Assembly: GCF_910591885.1 (NCBI RefSeq)
Contig: NC_063275.1
Span: 6,374,501-6,438,500 of the forward strand
Reading direction: 5' to 3'
Length of the DNA: 64,000 nt
Origin: Bombus terrestris
Lineage: Eukaryota > Arthropoda > Insecta > Hymenoptera > Apidae
A program made the translations under genes and the position numbers. This document shows positions 10,801 to 23,974 of this stretch, piece after piece (positions within the stretch are counted from its first letter, which is position 1; the number at the start of each line of letters is the position of its first letter). The notes under the pieces are model-generated. The model did not search any database and was not told where the DNA came from. It saw nothing but the letters and a program-made list of their open reading frames with translations.

Positions 10801-12557
10801 AGCACGTAGGTACACAGAAATATTTGCACCTGCCCGAGGAGCCGGAAGCTTTTATCGAATTGCTCACTGAGCAAAGTTTACATGTTATCAATTGTTTTAC
10901 ACAAAGAGTAATAGTTCGACGAAGTAAAGTGCAACGTGAGTATCAGTATCGCTGAGAAAACTTGGAAATAACCGGAACTAAATGTAAGGAAATATAAAGT
11001 ATATGTATAACCAGGAAGTTGAAACTAATGAAAATATATGTTAGGAACTATGAAGTATGTGTGTAGCATGAAAATTGTAATCGTTGCTTGCTCGCAGCGT
11101 GCGCTCGTAAAAATCTAGTCCAACCTCACAACCGATGCGGCTCGCTCTCAAATTTGAAGTAAATCGCCTTCTTATCGAAGGTCGAACGCCAGTGGGATTG
11201 GTTTTATGTTAGGCTATAGTTTTTCGAGCGAGCGCAGCGAGCGAGCAATGCCTAAACCTGCGTCTCAATCCAATTCATTGGCACGTAGGCACATAGAAAT
11301 CATTGCACCTGCCCGAAGAGCCGGAAGCTTTTATCGAATTGCCCACTGAGCAAAGTTTAGATGTTATCAATAGTTTTACACAAAGAGTAATAGTTCGACG
11401 AAGTACAGTGCAACGTGAGTACCAGTATCGCTGAGAAAACTTGGAAATAACCGGAACTAAATGTGAGGAAATATAAAGTATATGTATAACCAGGAAGTTG
11501 AAACTAATGAAAATATATGTTAGGAATTATATAGAATGTGTGTAGCATAAAATTGTAATCGTTGCTCGCTCCGCACGCTCGTAAAAAAATGGTCCAACCT
11601 CACAACCGATCCGGCTCGCTCGCAAATTTGAAGTAAATCGCCTCCATATCGAAGGACGAACGCAGGTGGGATTGGTTTTATGTTAGGCTATAGTTTTTCG
11701 AGCGAGCGCAGCGAGCGAGCAATGCCTAAACGTGCGTCTCAATCCAATTCATTGGCACGTAGGCACATAGAAATAATTGCACCAGCCCGAGGAGCCGGAA
11801 GCTTTTATCGAATTGCTCACTGAGCAAAGTTTACATGTTATCAATAGCTTTACACAAAGAGTAATAGTTCGACGAAGTACAGTGCAACGTGAGTAACAGT
11901 ATCGCTGAGAAAACTTGGAACTAACCGGAACTAAATGTAAGGAAATATAAAGTATATGTATAACCAGGAAGTTGAAACTAATGAAAATATATGTTAGGAA
12001 CTATGAAGTATGTGTGTAGCATGAAAATTGTAATCGTTGCTTGCTCGCAGCGTGCGCTCGTAAAAAAATGGTCCAACCTCACAACCGATCCGGCTCGCTC
12101 GCAAATTTGAAGTAAATCGCCTCCATATCGAAGGACGAACGCAGGTGGGATTGGTTTTAGGTTAGGCTATAGTTTTTCGAGCGAGCGCAGCGAGCGAGCA
12201 ATGCGTATACGTGCGTCACAAACCAATTGATTAGCACGTAGGTACACAGAAATATTTGCACCTGCCCGAAGAGCCGGAAGCTTTTATCGAATTGCTCACT
12301 GAGCAAAGTTTACATGTTATCAATAGTTTTACACAAAGAGTAATAGTTCGACGAAGTACAGTGCAACGTGAGTACCAGTATCGCAGAGAAAACTTGGAAA
12401 TAACCGGAACTAAATGTAAGGAAATATAAAGTATATGTATAACCAGGAAGTTGACACTATTGAAAATATATGTTAGGAATTATATAGAATGTGTGTAGCA
12501 TAAAATTGTAATCGTTGCTCGCTCCGCACGCTCGTAAAGAAATGGTCCAACCTCACA
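7803..12557 (+). repeat. Irregular block of ten monomers
   Basis: Monomers start at 7803, 8277, 8751, 9230, 9704, 10179, 10652, 11131, 11605 and 12084. No short unit repeats in order. Private one-base changes alter monomer length: 9704 gains an A (475 bp) and 10179 loses two bases and gains one in ACACAAGGGTAA (473 bp). Several private variants seen here return about 14.7 kb downstream, for example TTAGTAATTATATAG at 8667 and near 23412, TTCGGCGAAGTGCAG near 9015 and near 23759, and GCCCACTGAG with TTTAGATG near 11341 and near 21806. The block is therefore related to 20-26 kb. The unit at 11605 carries a hybrid tail: a long-tail allele ending in the short-tail AAAAAAATGG. Confidence 0.85.
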
Positions 12558-15411
12558 ACCGATGCGGCTCGCTCTCAAATTTGAAGTAAATCACCTTCTT
12601 ATCGAAGGTCGAACGCCAGTGGGATTGGTTTTATGTTAGGCTATAGTTTTTCGAGCGAGCGCAGCGAGCGAGCAATGCCTAAACGTGCGTCTCAATCCAA
12701 TTCATTGGCACGTAGGCACATAGAAATAATTGCACCTGCCCGAAGAGCCGGAAGCTTTTATCGAATTGCTCACTGAGCAAAGTTTACATGTTATGAATAG
12801 TTTTACACAAAGAGTAATAGTTCGACGAAGTACAGTGCAACGTGAGTACCAGTATCGCTGAGAAAACTTGGAAATAACCGGAACTAAATGTAAGGAAATA
12901 TAAAGTATATGTATAACCAGGAAGTTGAAACTAATGAAAATATATGTTAGGAATTATATAGAATGTGTGTAGCATAAAATTGTAATCGTTGCTCGCTCCG
13001 CACGCTCGTCAAAAAATGGTCCAACCTCACAACCGATCCGGCTCGCTCGCAAATTTGAAGTAAATCGCCTCCATATCGAAGGACGAACGCAGGTGGGATT
13101 GGTTTTAGGTTAGGCTATAGCTTTTCGAGCGAGCGCAGCGAGCGAGCAATGCGTAAACGTGCGTCACAAACCAATTGATTAGCACGTAGGTACACAGAAA
13201 TATTTGCACCTGCCCGAGGAGCCGGAAGCTTTTATCGAATTGCTCACTGAGCAAAGTTTACATGTTATCAATTGTTTTACACAAAGAGTAATAGTTCGAC
13301 GAAGTACAGTGCAACGTGAGTACCAGTATCGCTGAGAAAACTTGGAACTAACCGGAACTAAATGTAAGGAAATATAAAGTATATGTATAACCAGGAAGTT
13401 GAAACTAATGAAAATATATGTTAGGAATTATATAGAATGTGTGTAACATAAAATTGTAATCGTTGCTCGCTCCGCACGCTCGTAAAAAAATGGTCCAACC
13501 TCACAACCGATGCGGCTCGCTCTCAAATTTGAAGTAAATCGCCTCCATATCGAAGGACGAACGCAGGTGGGATTGGTTTTAGGTTAGGCTATAGCTTTTC
13601 GAGCGAGCGCAGCGAGCGAGCAATGCGTAAATATGCGTCACAAACCAATTGATTAGCACGTAGGTACACAGAAATATTTGCACCTGCCCGAGGAGCCGGA
13701 AGCTTTTATCGAATTGCTCACTGAGCAAAGTTTACATGTTATCAATTGTTTTACACAAAGAGTAATAGTTCGACGAAGTACAGTGCAACGTGAGTACCAG
13801 TATCGCTGAGAAAACTTGGAACTAACCGGAACTAAATGTAAGGAAATATAAAGTACATGTATAACCAGGAAGTTGAAACTAATGAAAATATATGTTAGGA
13901 ACTATGAAGTATGGGCGTAGCATGAAAATTGTAATCGTTGCTTGCTCGCAGCGTGCGCTCGTAAAAATCCAGTCCAACCTCACAACCGATGCGGCTCGCT
14001 CTCAAATTTGAAGTAAATCGCCTTCTTATCGAAGGTCGAACGCCAGTGGGATTGGTTTTATGTTAGGCTATAGTTTTTCGAGCGAGCGCAGCGAGCGAGC
14101 AATGCCTAAACGTGCGTCTCAATCCAATTCATTGGCACGTAGGCACATAGAAATAATTGCACCAGCCCGAGGAGCCGGAAGCTTTTATCGAATTGCTCAC
14201 TGAGCAAAGTTTACATGTCATCAATAGTTTTACACAAAGAGTAATAGTTCGACGAAGTACAGTGCAACGTGAGTACCAGTATCGCTGAGAAAACTTGGAA
14301 ATAACCGGAACTAAATGTAAAGAAATATAAAGTATATGTATAACCAGGAAGTTGAAACTAATGAAAATATATGTTAGGAATTATATAGAATGTGTGTAGC
14401 ATAAAATTGTAATCGTTGCTCGCTCCGCACGCTCGTAAAAAAATGGTCCAACCTCACAACCGATCCGGCTCGCTCGCAAATTTGAAGTAAATCGCCTCCA
14501 TATCGAAGGACGAACGCAGGTGGGATTGGTTTTAGGTTAGGCTATAGTTTTTCGAGCGAGCGCAGCGAGCGAGCAATGCGTAAACGTGCGCCACAAACCA
14601 ATTGATTAGCACGTAGGTACACAGAAATATTTGCACCTGCCCGAGGAGCCGGAAGCTTTTATCGAATTGCTCACTGAGCAAAGTTTACATGTTATCAATT
14701 GTTTTACACAAAGAGTAATAGTTCGACGAAGTACAGTGCAACGTGAGTACCAGTATCGCTGAGAAAACTTGGAACTAACCGGAACTAAATGTAAGGAAAT
14801 ATAAAGTATATGTATAACCAGGAAGTTGAAACTAATGAAAATATATGTTAGGAACTATGAAGTATGTGTGTAGCATGAAAATTGTAATCGTTGCTTGCTC
14901 GCAGCGTGCGCTCGAAAAAATCTAGTCCAACCTCACAACCGATGCGGCTCGCTCTCAAATTTGAAGTAAATCGCCTTCTAATCGAAGGTCGAACGCCATT
15001 GGGATTGGTTTTATGTTAGGCTATAGTTTTTCGAGCGAGCGCAGCGAGCGAGCAATGCGTAAACGTGCGTCACAAACCAATTGATTGGCACGAAGGTACA
15101 TAGAAATATTTGCACCAGCCCGAGGAGCCGGAAGCTTTTATCGAATTGCTCACTGAGCAAAGTTTACATGTTATCAATAGTTTTACACAAAGAGTAATAG
15201 TTCGACGAAGTACAGTGCAACGTGAGTACCAGTATCGCTGAGAAAACTTGGAAATAACCGGAACTAAATGTAAGGAAATATAAAGTATATGTATAACCAG
15301 GAAGTTGAAACTAATGAAAATATATGTTAGGAATTATATAGAATGTGTGTAGCATAAAATTGTAATCGTTGCTCGCTCCGCTCGCTCATAAAAAGATAGT
15401 CCAACCTCACA
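12558..15411 (+). repeat. Six-monomer segment, copy 1 (offset 2854)
   Basis: Monomers start at 12558, 13032, 13506, 13985, 14459 and 14938. The stretch from about 12622 to about 15247 recurs 2854 bp downstream with the same private variants: TTATGAATAG (12791), the core allele TAGCTTTTCG, GTAACATAAAATTG, AAAGTACATG, ATGGGCGTAGC (13911), and GCCATTGGG (about 14995). Differences seen are A13633/G16487, G13838/A16692 and C14591/T17445. Only the left edge (head of 12558) and the right edge (tail half of 14938) differ between copies. Confidence 0.92.
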
Positions 15412-18265
15412 ACCGACCCGGCACCTTCGCAAATTTGAAGTGAATTGCCTCCTTACCGAAAAACGAACGAAAGAGGGATTGGTTTTATGTTAGGCTATAG
15501 TTTTTCGAGCGAGCGCAGCGAGCGAGCAATGCCTAAACGTGCGTCTCAATCCAATTCATTGGCACGTAGGCACATAGAAATAATTGCACCTGCCCGAAGA
15601 GCCGGAAGCTTTTATCGAATTGCTCACTGAGCAAAGTTTACATGTTATGAATAGTTTTACACAAAGAGTAATAGTTCGACGAAGTACAGTGCAACGTGAG
15701 TACCAGTATCGCTGAGAAAACTTGGAAATAACCGGAACTAAATGTAAGGAAATATAAAGTATATGTATAACCAGGAAGTTGAAACTAATGAAAATATATG
15801 TTAGGAATTATATAGAATGTGTGTAGCATAAAATTGTAATCGTTGCTCGCTCCGCACGCTCGTCAAAAAATGGTCCAACCTCACAACCGATCCGGCTCGC
15901 TCGCAAATTTGAAGTAAATCGCCTCCATATCGAAGGACGAACGCAGGTGGGATTGGTTTTAGGTTAGGCTATAGCTTTTCGAGCGAGCGCAGCGAGCGAG
16001 CAATGCGTAAACGTGCGTCACAAACCAATTGATTAGCACGTAGGTACACAGAAATATTTGCACCTGCCCGAGGAGCCGGAAGCTTTTATCGAATTGCTCA
16101 CTGAGCAAAGTTTACATGTTATCAATTGTTTTACACAAAGAGTAATAGTTCGACGAAGTACAGTGCAACGTGAGTACCAGTATCGCTGAGAAAACTTGGA
16201 ACTAACCGGAACTAAATGTAAGGAAATATAAAGTATATGTATAACCAGGAAGTTGAAACTAATGAAAATATATGTTAGGAATTATATAGAATGTGTGTAA
16301 CATAAAATTGTAATCGTTGCTCGCTCCGCACGCTCGTAAAAAAATGGTCCAACCTCACAACCGATGCGGCTCGCTCTCAAATTTGAAGTAAATCGCCTCC
16401 ATATCGAAGGACGAACGCAGGTGGGATTGGTTTTAGGTTAGGCTATAGCTTTTCGAGCGAGCGCAGCGAGCGAGCAATGCGTAAATGTGCGTCACAAACC
16501 AATTGATTAGCACGTAGGTACACAGAAATATTTGCACCTGCCCGAGGAGCCGGAAGCTTTTATCGAATTGCTCACTGAGCAAAGTTTACATGTTATCAAT
16601 TGTTTTACACAAAGAGTAATAGTTCGACGAAGTACAGTGCAACGTGAGTACCAGTATCGCTGAGAAAACTTGGAACTAACCGGAACTAAATATAAGGAAA
16701 TATAAAGTACATGTATAACCAGGAAGTTGAAACTAATGAAAATATATGTTAGGAACTATGAAGTATGGGCGTAGCATGAAAATTGTAATCGTTGCTTGCT
16801 CGCAGCGTGCGCTCGTAAAAATCCAGTCCAACCTCACAACCGATGCGGCTCGCTCTCAAATTTGAAGTAAATCGCCTTCTTATCGAAGGTCGAACGCCAG
16901 TGGGATTGGTTTTATGTTAGGCTATAGTTTTTCGAGCGAGCGCAGCGAGCGAGCAATGCCTAAACGTGCGTCTCAATCCAATTCATTGGCACGTAGGCAC
17001 ATAGAAATAATTGCACCAGCCCGAGGAGCCGGAAGCTTTTATCGAATTGCTCACTGAGCAAAGTTTACATGTCATCAATAGTTTTACACAAAGAGTAATA
17101 GTTCGACGAAGTACAGTGCAACGTGAGTACCAGTATCGCTGAGAAAACTTGGAAATAACCGGAACTAAATGTAAAGAAATATAAAGTATATGTATAACCA
17201 GGAAGTTGAAACTAATGAAAATATATGTTAGGAATTATATAGAATGTGTGTAGCATAAAATTGTAATCGTTGCTCGCTCCGCACGCTCGTAAAAAAATGG
17301 TCCAACCTCACAACCGATCCGGCTCGCTCGCAAATTTGAAGTAAATCGCCTCCATATCGAAGGACGAACGCAGGTGGGATTGGTTTTAGGTTAGGCTATA
17401 GTTTTTCGAGCGAGCGCAGCGAGCGAGCAATGCGTAAACGTGCGTCACAAACCAATTGATTAGCACGTAGGTACACAGAAATATTTGCACCTGCCCGAGG
17501 AGCCGGAAGCTTTTATCGAATTGCTCACTGAGCAAAGTTTACATGTTATCAATTGTTTTACACAAAGAGTAATAGTTCGACGAAGTACAGTGCAACGTGA
17601 GTACCAGTATCGCTGAGAAAACTTGGAACTAACCGGAACTAAATGTAAGGAAATATAAAGTATATGTATAACCAGGAAGTTGAAACTAATGAAAATATAT
17701 GTTAGGAACTATGAAGTATGTGTGTAGCATGAAAATTGTAATCGTTGCTTGCTCGCAGCGTGCGCTCGAAAAAATCTAGTCCAACCTCACAACCGATGCG
17801 GCTCGCTCTCAAATTTGAAGTAAATCGCCTTCTAATCGAAGGTCGAACGCCATTGGGATTGGTTTTATGTTAGGCTATAGTTTTTCGAGCGAGCGCAGCG
17901 AGCGAGCAATGCGTAAACGTGCGTCACAAACCAATTGATTGGCACGAAGGTACATAGAAATATTTGCACCAGCCCGAGGAGCCGGAAGCTTTTATCGAAT
18001 TGCTCACTGAGCAAAGTTTACATGTTATCAATAGTTTTACACAAAGAGTAATAGTTCGACGAAGTACAGTGCAACGTGAGTACCAGTATCGCTGAGAAAA
18101 CTTCGAACTAACCGGAACTAAATGTAAGGAAATATAAAGTATATGTATAACCAGGAAGTTGAAACTAATGAAAATATATGTTAGGAACTATGAAGTATGT
18201 GTGTAGCATAAAATTGTAATCGTTGCTCGCTCCGCACGCTCGTAAAAAAATGGTCCAACCTCACA
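15412..18265 (+). repeat. Six-monomer segment, copy 2 (offset 2854)
   Basis: Monomers start at 15412, 15886, 16360, 16839, 17313 and 17792, each 2854 bp after its partner. The head of 15412 (to about 15475) is of another class: ACCGACCCGGCACC, GTGAATTGCCTCCTTACCG and GAACGAAAGAGGG. From GGATTGGTTTTATG onward it matches copy 1. Identity ends near 18100, where this copy has CTTCGAACTAACC instead of CTTGGAAATAACC. The foreign head looks like an exchange or conversion patch at the duplication junction. Confidence 0.92.
18101..18117 (+). other. CENP-B-box-like site with one mismatch
   Basis: A variant of the common site: TTCG at 18102-18105, A at 18110 and CGGA at 18113-18116, so 8 of 9 core positions. 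The allele CTTCGAACTAACCGG appears only here; a close relative with CTTCGAGCTAACC is at 27138 and 33801. Binding is not shown by the sequence. Confidence 0.4.
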
Positions 18266-19688
18266 ACCGATCCGGCTCGCTCGCAAATTTGAAGTAAATC
18301 GCCTCCATATCGAAGGACGAACACAGGTGGGATTGGTTTTATGTTAGGCTATAGTTTTTCGAGCGAGCGCAGCGAGCGAGCAATGCCTAAACGTGCGTCT
18401 CAATCCAATTCATTGGCATGTAGGCACATAGAAATAATTGCACCTGCCCGAAGAGCCGGAAGCTTTTATCGAATTGCTCACTGAGCAAAGTTTACATGTT
18501 ATCAATAGTTTTACACAAAGAGTAATAGTTCGACGAAGTACAGTGCAACGTGAGTACCAGTATCGCTGAGAAAACTTGGAAATAACCGGAACTAAATGTA
18601 AGGAAATATAACGTATATGTATAACCAGGAAGTTGAAACTAATGAAAATATATGTTAGGAATTATATAGAATGTGTGTAGCATAAAATTGTAATCGTTGC
18701 TCGCTCCGCACGCTCGTAAAAAAATGGTCCAACCTCACAACCGATCCGGCTCGCTCGCAAATTTGAAGTAAATCGCCTCCTTACCGAAAAACGAACGAAA
18801 GAGGGATTGGTTTTAGGTTAGGCTATAGTTTTTCGAGCGAGCGCAGCGAGCGAGCAATGCGTAAACGTGCGTCACAAACCAATTGATTAGCACGTAGGTA
18901 CACAGAAATATTTGCACCTGCCCGAGGAGCCGGAAGCTTTTATCGAATTGCTCACTGAGCAAAGTTTACATGTTATCAATTGTTTTACACAAAGAGTAAT
19001 AGTTCGACGAAGTACAGTGCAACGTGAGTACCAGTATCGCTGAGAAAACTTGGAACTAACCGGAACTAAATGTAAGGAAATATAAAGTATATGTATAACC
19101 AGGAAGTTGAAACTAATGAAAATATATGTTAGGAACTATGAAGTATGTGTGTAGCATGAAAATTGTAATCGTTGCTTGCTCCGCACGCTCGTAAAAAAAT
19201 GGTCCAACCTCACAACCGATCCGGCTCGCTCGCAAATTTGAAGTAAATCGCCTCCATATCGAAGGGCGAACGCAGGTGGGATTGGTTTTAGGTTAGGCTA
19301 TAGTTTTTCGAGCGAGCGCAGCGAGCGAGCAATGCCTAAACGTGCATCTCAAACCAATTGATTGGCACGTAGGTACATAGAAATATTTGCACCAGCCCGA
19401 GGAGCCGGAAGCTTTTATCGAATTGCTCACTGAGCAAAGTTTACATGTTATCAATAGTTTTACACAAAGAGTAATAGTTCGACGAAGTACAGTGCAACGT
19501 GAGTACCAGTATCGCTGAGAAAACTTGGAAATAACCGGAACTAAATGTAAGGAAATATAAAGTATATGTATAACCAGGAAGTTGAAACTAATGAAAATAT
19601 ATGTTAGGAATTATATAGAATGTGTGTAGCATAAAATTGTAATCGTTGCTCGCTCCGCACGCTCGTAAAAAAATGGTCCAACCTCACA
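18266..19688 (+). repeat. Three mixed monomers with a hybrid tail
   Basis: Monomers start at 18266 (474 bp), 18740 (475) and 19215 (474). The unit at 18740 has the CCTCCTTACCG/AAAGAGGG head, an ATTAGCACG body, and a tail that begins as the long class (GCATGAAAATTG, TTGCTTGCTC) and finishes as the short class (CGCACGCTCGTAAAAAAATGG). That switch, within about 19165-19185, explains its unusual length. The unit at 19215 returns to the GCATCTCAAACC class seen at 5704. Confidence 0.85.
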
Positions 19689-20641
19689 ACCGATCCGGCT
19701 CGCTCGCAAATTTGAAGTAAATCGCCTCCATATCGAAGGACGAACGCAGGTGGGATTGGTTTTAGGTTAGGCTATAGTTTTTCGAGCGAGCGCAGCGAGC
19801 GAGCAATGCGTATACGTGCGTCACAAACCAATTGATTGGCACGAAGCTACATATAAATATTTGCACCAGCCCGAGGAGCCGGAAGCTTTTATCGAATTGC
19901 TCACTGAGCAAAGTTTACATGTTATCAATAGTTTTACACAAAGAGTAATAGTTCGACGAAGTAAAGTGCAACGTGAGTACCAGTATCGCTGAGAAAACTT
20001 GGAAATAACCGGAACTAAATGTAAGGAAATATAAAGTATATGTATAACCAGGAAGTTGAAACTAATGAAAATATATGTTAGGAATTATATAGAATGTGTG
20101 TAGCATAAAATTGTAATCGTTGCTCGCTCCGCACGCTCGTAAAAAAATGGTCCAACCTCACAACCGATCCGGCTCGCTCGCAAATTTGAAGTAAATCGCC
20201 TCCATATCGAAGGACGAACGCAGGTGGGATTGGTTTTAGGTTAGGCTATAGTTTTTCGAGCGAGCGCAGCGAGCGAGCAATGCGTATACGTGCGTCACAA
20301 ACCAATTGATTGGCACGAAGCTACATATAAATATTTGCACCAGCCCGAGGAGCCGGAAGCTTTTATCGAATTGCTCACTGAGCAAAGTTTACATGTTATC
20401 AATAGTTTTACACAAAGAGTAATAGTTCGACGAAGTAAAGTGCAACGTGAGTACCAGTATCGCTGAGAAAACTTGGAAATAACAGGAACTAAATGTAAGG
20501 AAATATAAAGTATATGTATAACCAGGAAGTTGAAACTAATGAAAATATATGTTAGGAACTATGAAGTATGTGTGTAGCATGAAAATTGTAATCGTTGCTT
20601 GCTCGCAGCGTGCGCTCGTAAAAATCTAGTCCAACCTCACA
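19689..20641 (+). repeat. Adjacent duplicate of a single monomer
   Basis: Monomers at 19689 and 20163 share the rare variant GAAGCTACATATAAATATT (about 19844 and 20318) and GCGTATACG. This marks a one-monomer tandem duplication. They diverge near their 3' ends: the second has AACAGGAACT and the long tail, which matches the tail at about 23.8 kb and marks the entry into the 3333-bp repeat. Confidence 0.88.
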
Positions 20642-23600
20642 ACCGATGCGGCTCGCTCTCAAATTTGAAGTAAATCGCCTCCATATCGAAGGACGAACGC
20701 ACGTGGGATTGGTTTTAGGTTAGGCTATAGTTTTTCGAGCGAGCGCAGCGAGCGAGCAATGCGTAAACGTGCGTCACAAACCAATTGATTAGCACGTAGG
20801 TACACAGAAATATTTGCACCTGCCCGAGGAGCCGGATGCTTTTATCGAATTGCTCACTGAGCAAAGTTTACATGTTATCAATTGTTTTACACAAAGAGTA
20901 ATAGTTCGACGAAGTACAGTGCAACGTGAGTACCAGTATCGCTGAGAAAACTTGGAAATAACCGGAACTAAATGTAAGGAAATATAAAGTATATGTATAA
21001 CCAGGAAGTTGAAACTAATGAAAATATATGTTAGGAATTATATAGAATGTGTGTAGCATAAAATTGTAATCGTTGCTCGCTCCGCACGCTCGTAAAAAAA
21101 TGGTCCAACCTCACAACCGATCCGGCTCGCTCGCAAATTTGAAGTAAATCGCCTCCATATCGAAGGACGAACGCAGGTGGGATTGGTTTTAGGTTAGGCT
21201 ATAGTTTTTCGAGCGAGCGCAGCGAGCGAGCAATGCGTAAACGTGCGTCACAAACCAATTGATTGGCACGAAGGTACATAGAAATATTTGCACCAGCCCG
21301 AGGAGCCGGAAGCGTTTATCGAATTGCTCACTGAGCAAAGTTTACATGTTATCAATAGTTTTACACAAAGAGTAATAGTTCGACGAAGTACAGTGCAACG
21401 TGAGTACCAGTATCGCTGAGAAAACTTGGAAATAACCGGAACTAAATGTAAGGAAATATAAAGTATATGTATAACCAGGAAGTTGAAACTAATGAAAATA
21501 TATGTTAGGAACTATGAAGTATGTGTGTAGCATGAAAATTGTAATCGTTGCTTGCTCGCAGCGTGCGCTCGTAAAAATCTAGTCCAACCTCACAACCGAT
21601 GCGGCTCGCTCTCAAATTTGAAGTAAATCGCCTTCTTATCGAAGGTCGAACGCCAGTGGGATTGGTTTTATGTTAGGCTATAGTTTTTCGAGCGAGCGCA
21701 GCGAGCGAGCAATGCCTAAACGTGCGTCTCAATCCAATTCATTGGCACGTAGGCACATAGAAATAATTGCACCTGCCCGAAGAGCCGGAAGCTTTTATCG
21801 AATTGCCCACTGAGCGAAGTTTAGATGTTATCAATAGTTTTACACAAAGAGTAATAGTTCGACGAAGTACAGTGCAACGTGAGTACCAGTATCGCTGAGA
21901 AAACTTGGAAATAACCGGAAATAAATGTGAGGAAATATAAAGTATATGTATAACCAGGAAGTTGAAACTAATGAAAATATATGTTAGGAATTATATAGAA
22001 TGTGTGTAGCATAAAATTGTAATCGTTGCTCGCTCCGCACGCTCGTAAAAAAATGGTCCAACCTCACAACCGATGCGGCTCGCTCGCAAATTTGAAGTAA
22101 ATCGCCTCCATATCGAAGGACGAACGCAGGTGGGATTGGTTTTATGTTAGGCTATAGTTTTTCGAGCGAGCGCAGCGAGCGAGCAATGCCTAAACGTGCG
22201 TCTCAATCCAATTCATTGGCACGTAGGCACATAGAAATAATTGCACCAGCCCGAGGAGCCGGAAGCTTTTATCGAATTGCTCACTGAGCAAAGTTTACAT
22301 GTTATCAATAGTTTTACACAAAGAGTAATAGTTCGACGAAGTACAGTGCAACGTGAGTAACAGTATCGCTGAGAAAACTTGGAAATAACCGGAACTAAAT
22401 GTAAGGAAATATAAAGTATATGTATAACCAGGAAGTTGAAACTAATGAAAATATATGTTAGGAATTATATAGAATGTGTGTAGCATAAAATTGTAATCGT
22501 TGCTCGCTCCGCACGCTCGTAAAAAAATGGTCCAACCTCACAACCGATCCGGCTCGCTCGCAAATTTGAAGTAAATCGCCTCCTTACCGAAAAACGAACG
22601 AAAGAGGGATTGGTTTTAGGTTAGGCTATAGTTTTTCGAGCGAGCGCAGCGAGCGAGCAATGCGTAAACGTGCGTCACAAACCAATTGATTAGCACGTAG
22701 GTATACAGAAATATTTGCACCTGCCCGAAGAGCCGGAAGCTTTTATCGAATTGCTCACTGAGCAAAGTTTACATGTTATCAATTGTTTTACACAAAGAGT
22801 AATAGTTCGACGAAGTACAGCGCAACGTGAGTACCAGTATCGCTGAGAAAACTTGGAACTAACCGGAACTAAATGTAAGGAAATATAAAGTATATGTATA
22901 ACCAGGAAGTTGAAACTAATGAAAATATATGTTAGGAACTATGAAGTATGTGTGTAGCATGAAAATTGTAATCGTTGCTTGTTCGCAGCGTGCGCTCGTA
23001 AAAATCTAGTCCAACCTCACAACCGATGCGGCTCGCTCTCAAATTTGAAGTAAATCGCCTTCTTATCGAAGGTCGAACGCCAGTGGGATTGGTTTTATGT
23101 TAGGCTATAGTTTTTCGAGCGAGCGCAGCGAGCGAGCAATGCCTAAACGTGCGTCTCAATCCAATTCATTGGCACGTAGGACCATAGAAATAATTGCACC
23201 TGCCCGAAGAGCCGGAAGCTTTTATCGAATTGCTCACTGAGCAAAGTTTACATGTTATCAATAGTTTTACACAAAGAGTAATAGTTCGACGAAGTACAGT
23301 GCAACGTGAGTACCAGTATCGCTGAGAAAACTTGGAAATAACCGGAACTAAATGTAAGGAAATATAAAGTATATGTATAACCAGGAAGTTGAAACTAATG
23401 AAAATATATGTTAGTAATTATATAGAATGTGTGTAGCATAAAATTGTAATCGTTGCTCGCTCCGCACGCTCGTAAAAAAATGGTCCAACCTCACAACCGA
23501 TCCGGCTCGCTCGCAAATTTGAAGTAAATCGCCTCCATATCGAAGGACGAACGCAGGTGGGATTGGTTTTAGGTTAGGCTATAGTTTTTCGAGCGAGCGC

Positions 23601-23974
23601 AGCGAGCGAGCAATGCGTAAACGTGCGTCACAAACCAATTGATTGGCACGAAGGTACATAGAAATATTTGCACCAGCCCGAGGAGCCGGAAGCTTTTATC
23701 GAATTGCTCACTGAGCAAAGTTTACATGTTATCAATTGTTTTACACAAAGAGTAATGGTTCGGCGAAGTGCAGTGCAACGTGAGTACCAATATCGCTGAG
23801 AAAACTTGGAAATAACAGGAACTAAATGTAAGGAAATATAAAGTATATGTATAACCAGGAAGTTGAAACTAATGAAAATATATGTTAGGAACTATGAAGT
23901 ATGTGTGTAGCATGAAAATTGTAATCGTTGCTTGCTCGCAGCGTGCGCTCGTAAAAATCTAGTCCAACCTCACA
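20642..23974 (+). repeat. Seven-monomer unit, copy 1 (offset 3333)
   Basis: Monomers start at 20642, 21116, 21595, 22069, 22543, 23022 and 23496. From about 20480 to about 22980 the sequence recurs 3333 bp downstream with rare markers: CGCACGTGGG (20699), GGATGCTTTT, GGAAGCGTTT, GCCCACTGAGCGAAG (about 21806) with AAATAAATGTGAGG, GTGAGTAACAG, GTATACAG and CAGCGCAACG. Differences seen include TTTTATCG at about 22270 against TTTCATCG at 25613, and GAGAAAAC against GAGACAAC at about 26180. The last two monomers (23022, 23496) are not part of the match; they resemble 8.3-9.2 kb instead. Confidence 0.9.
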
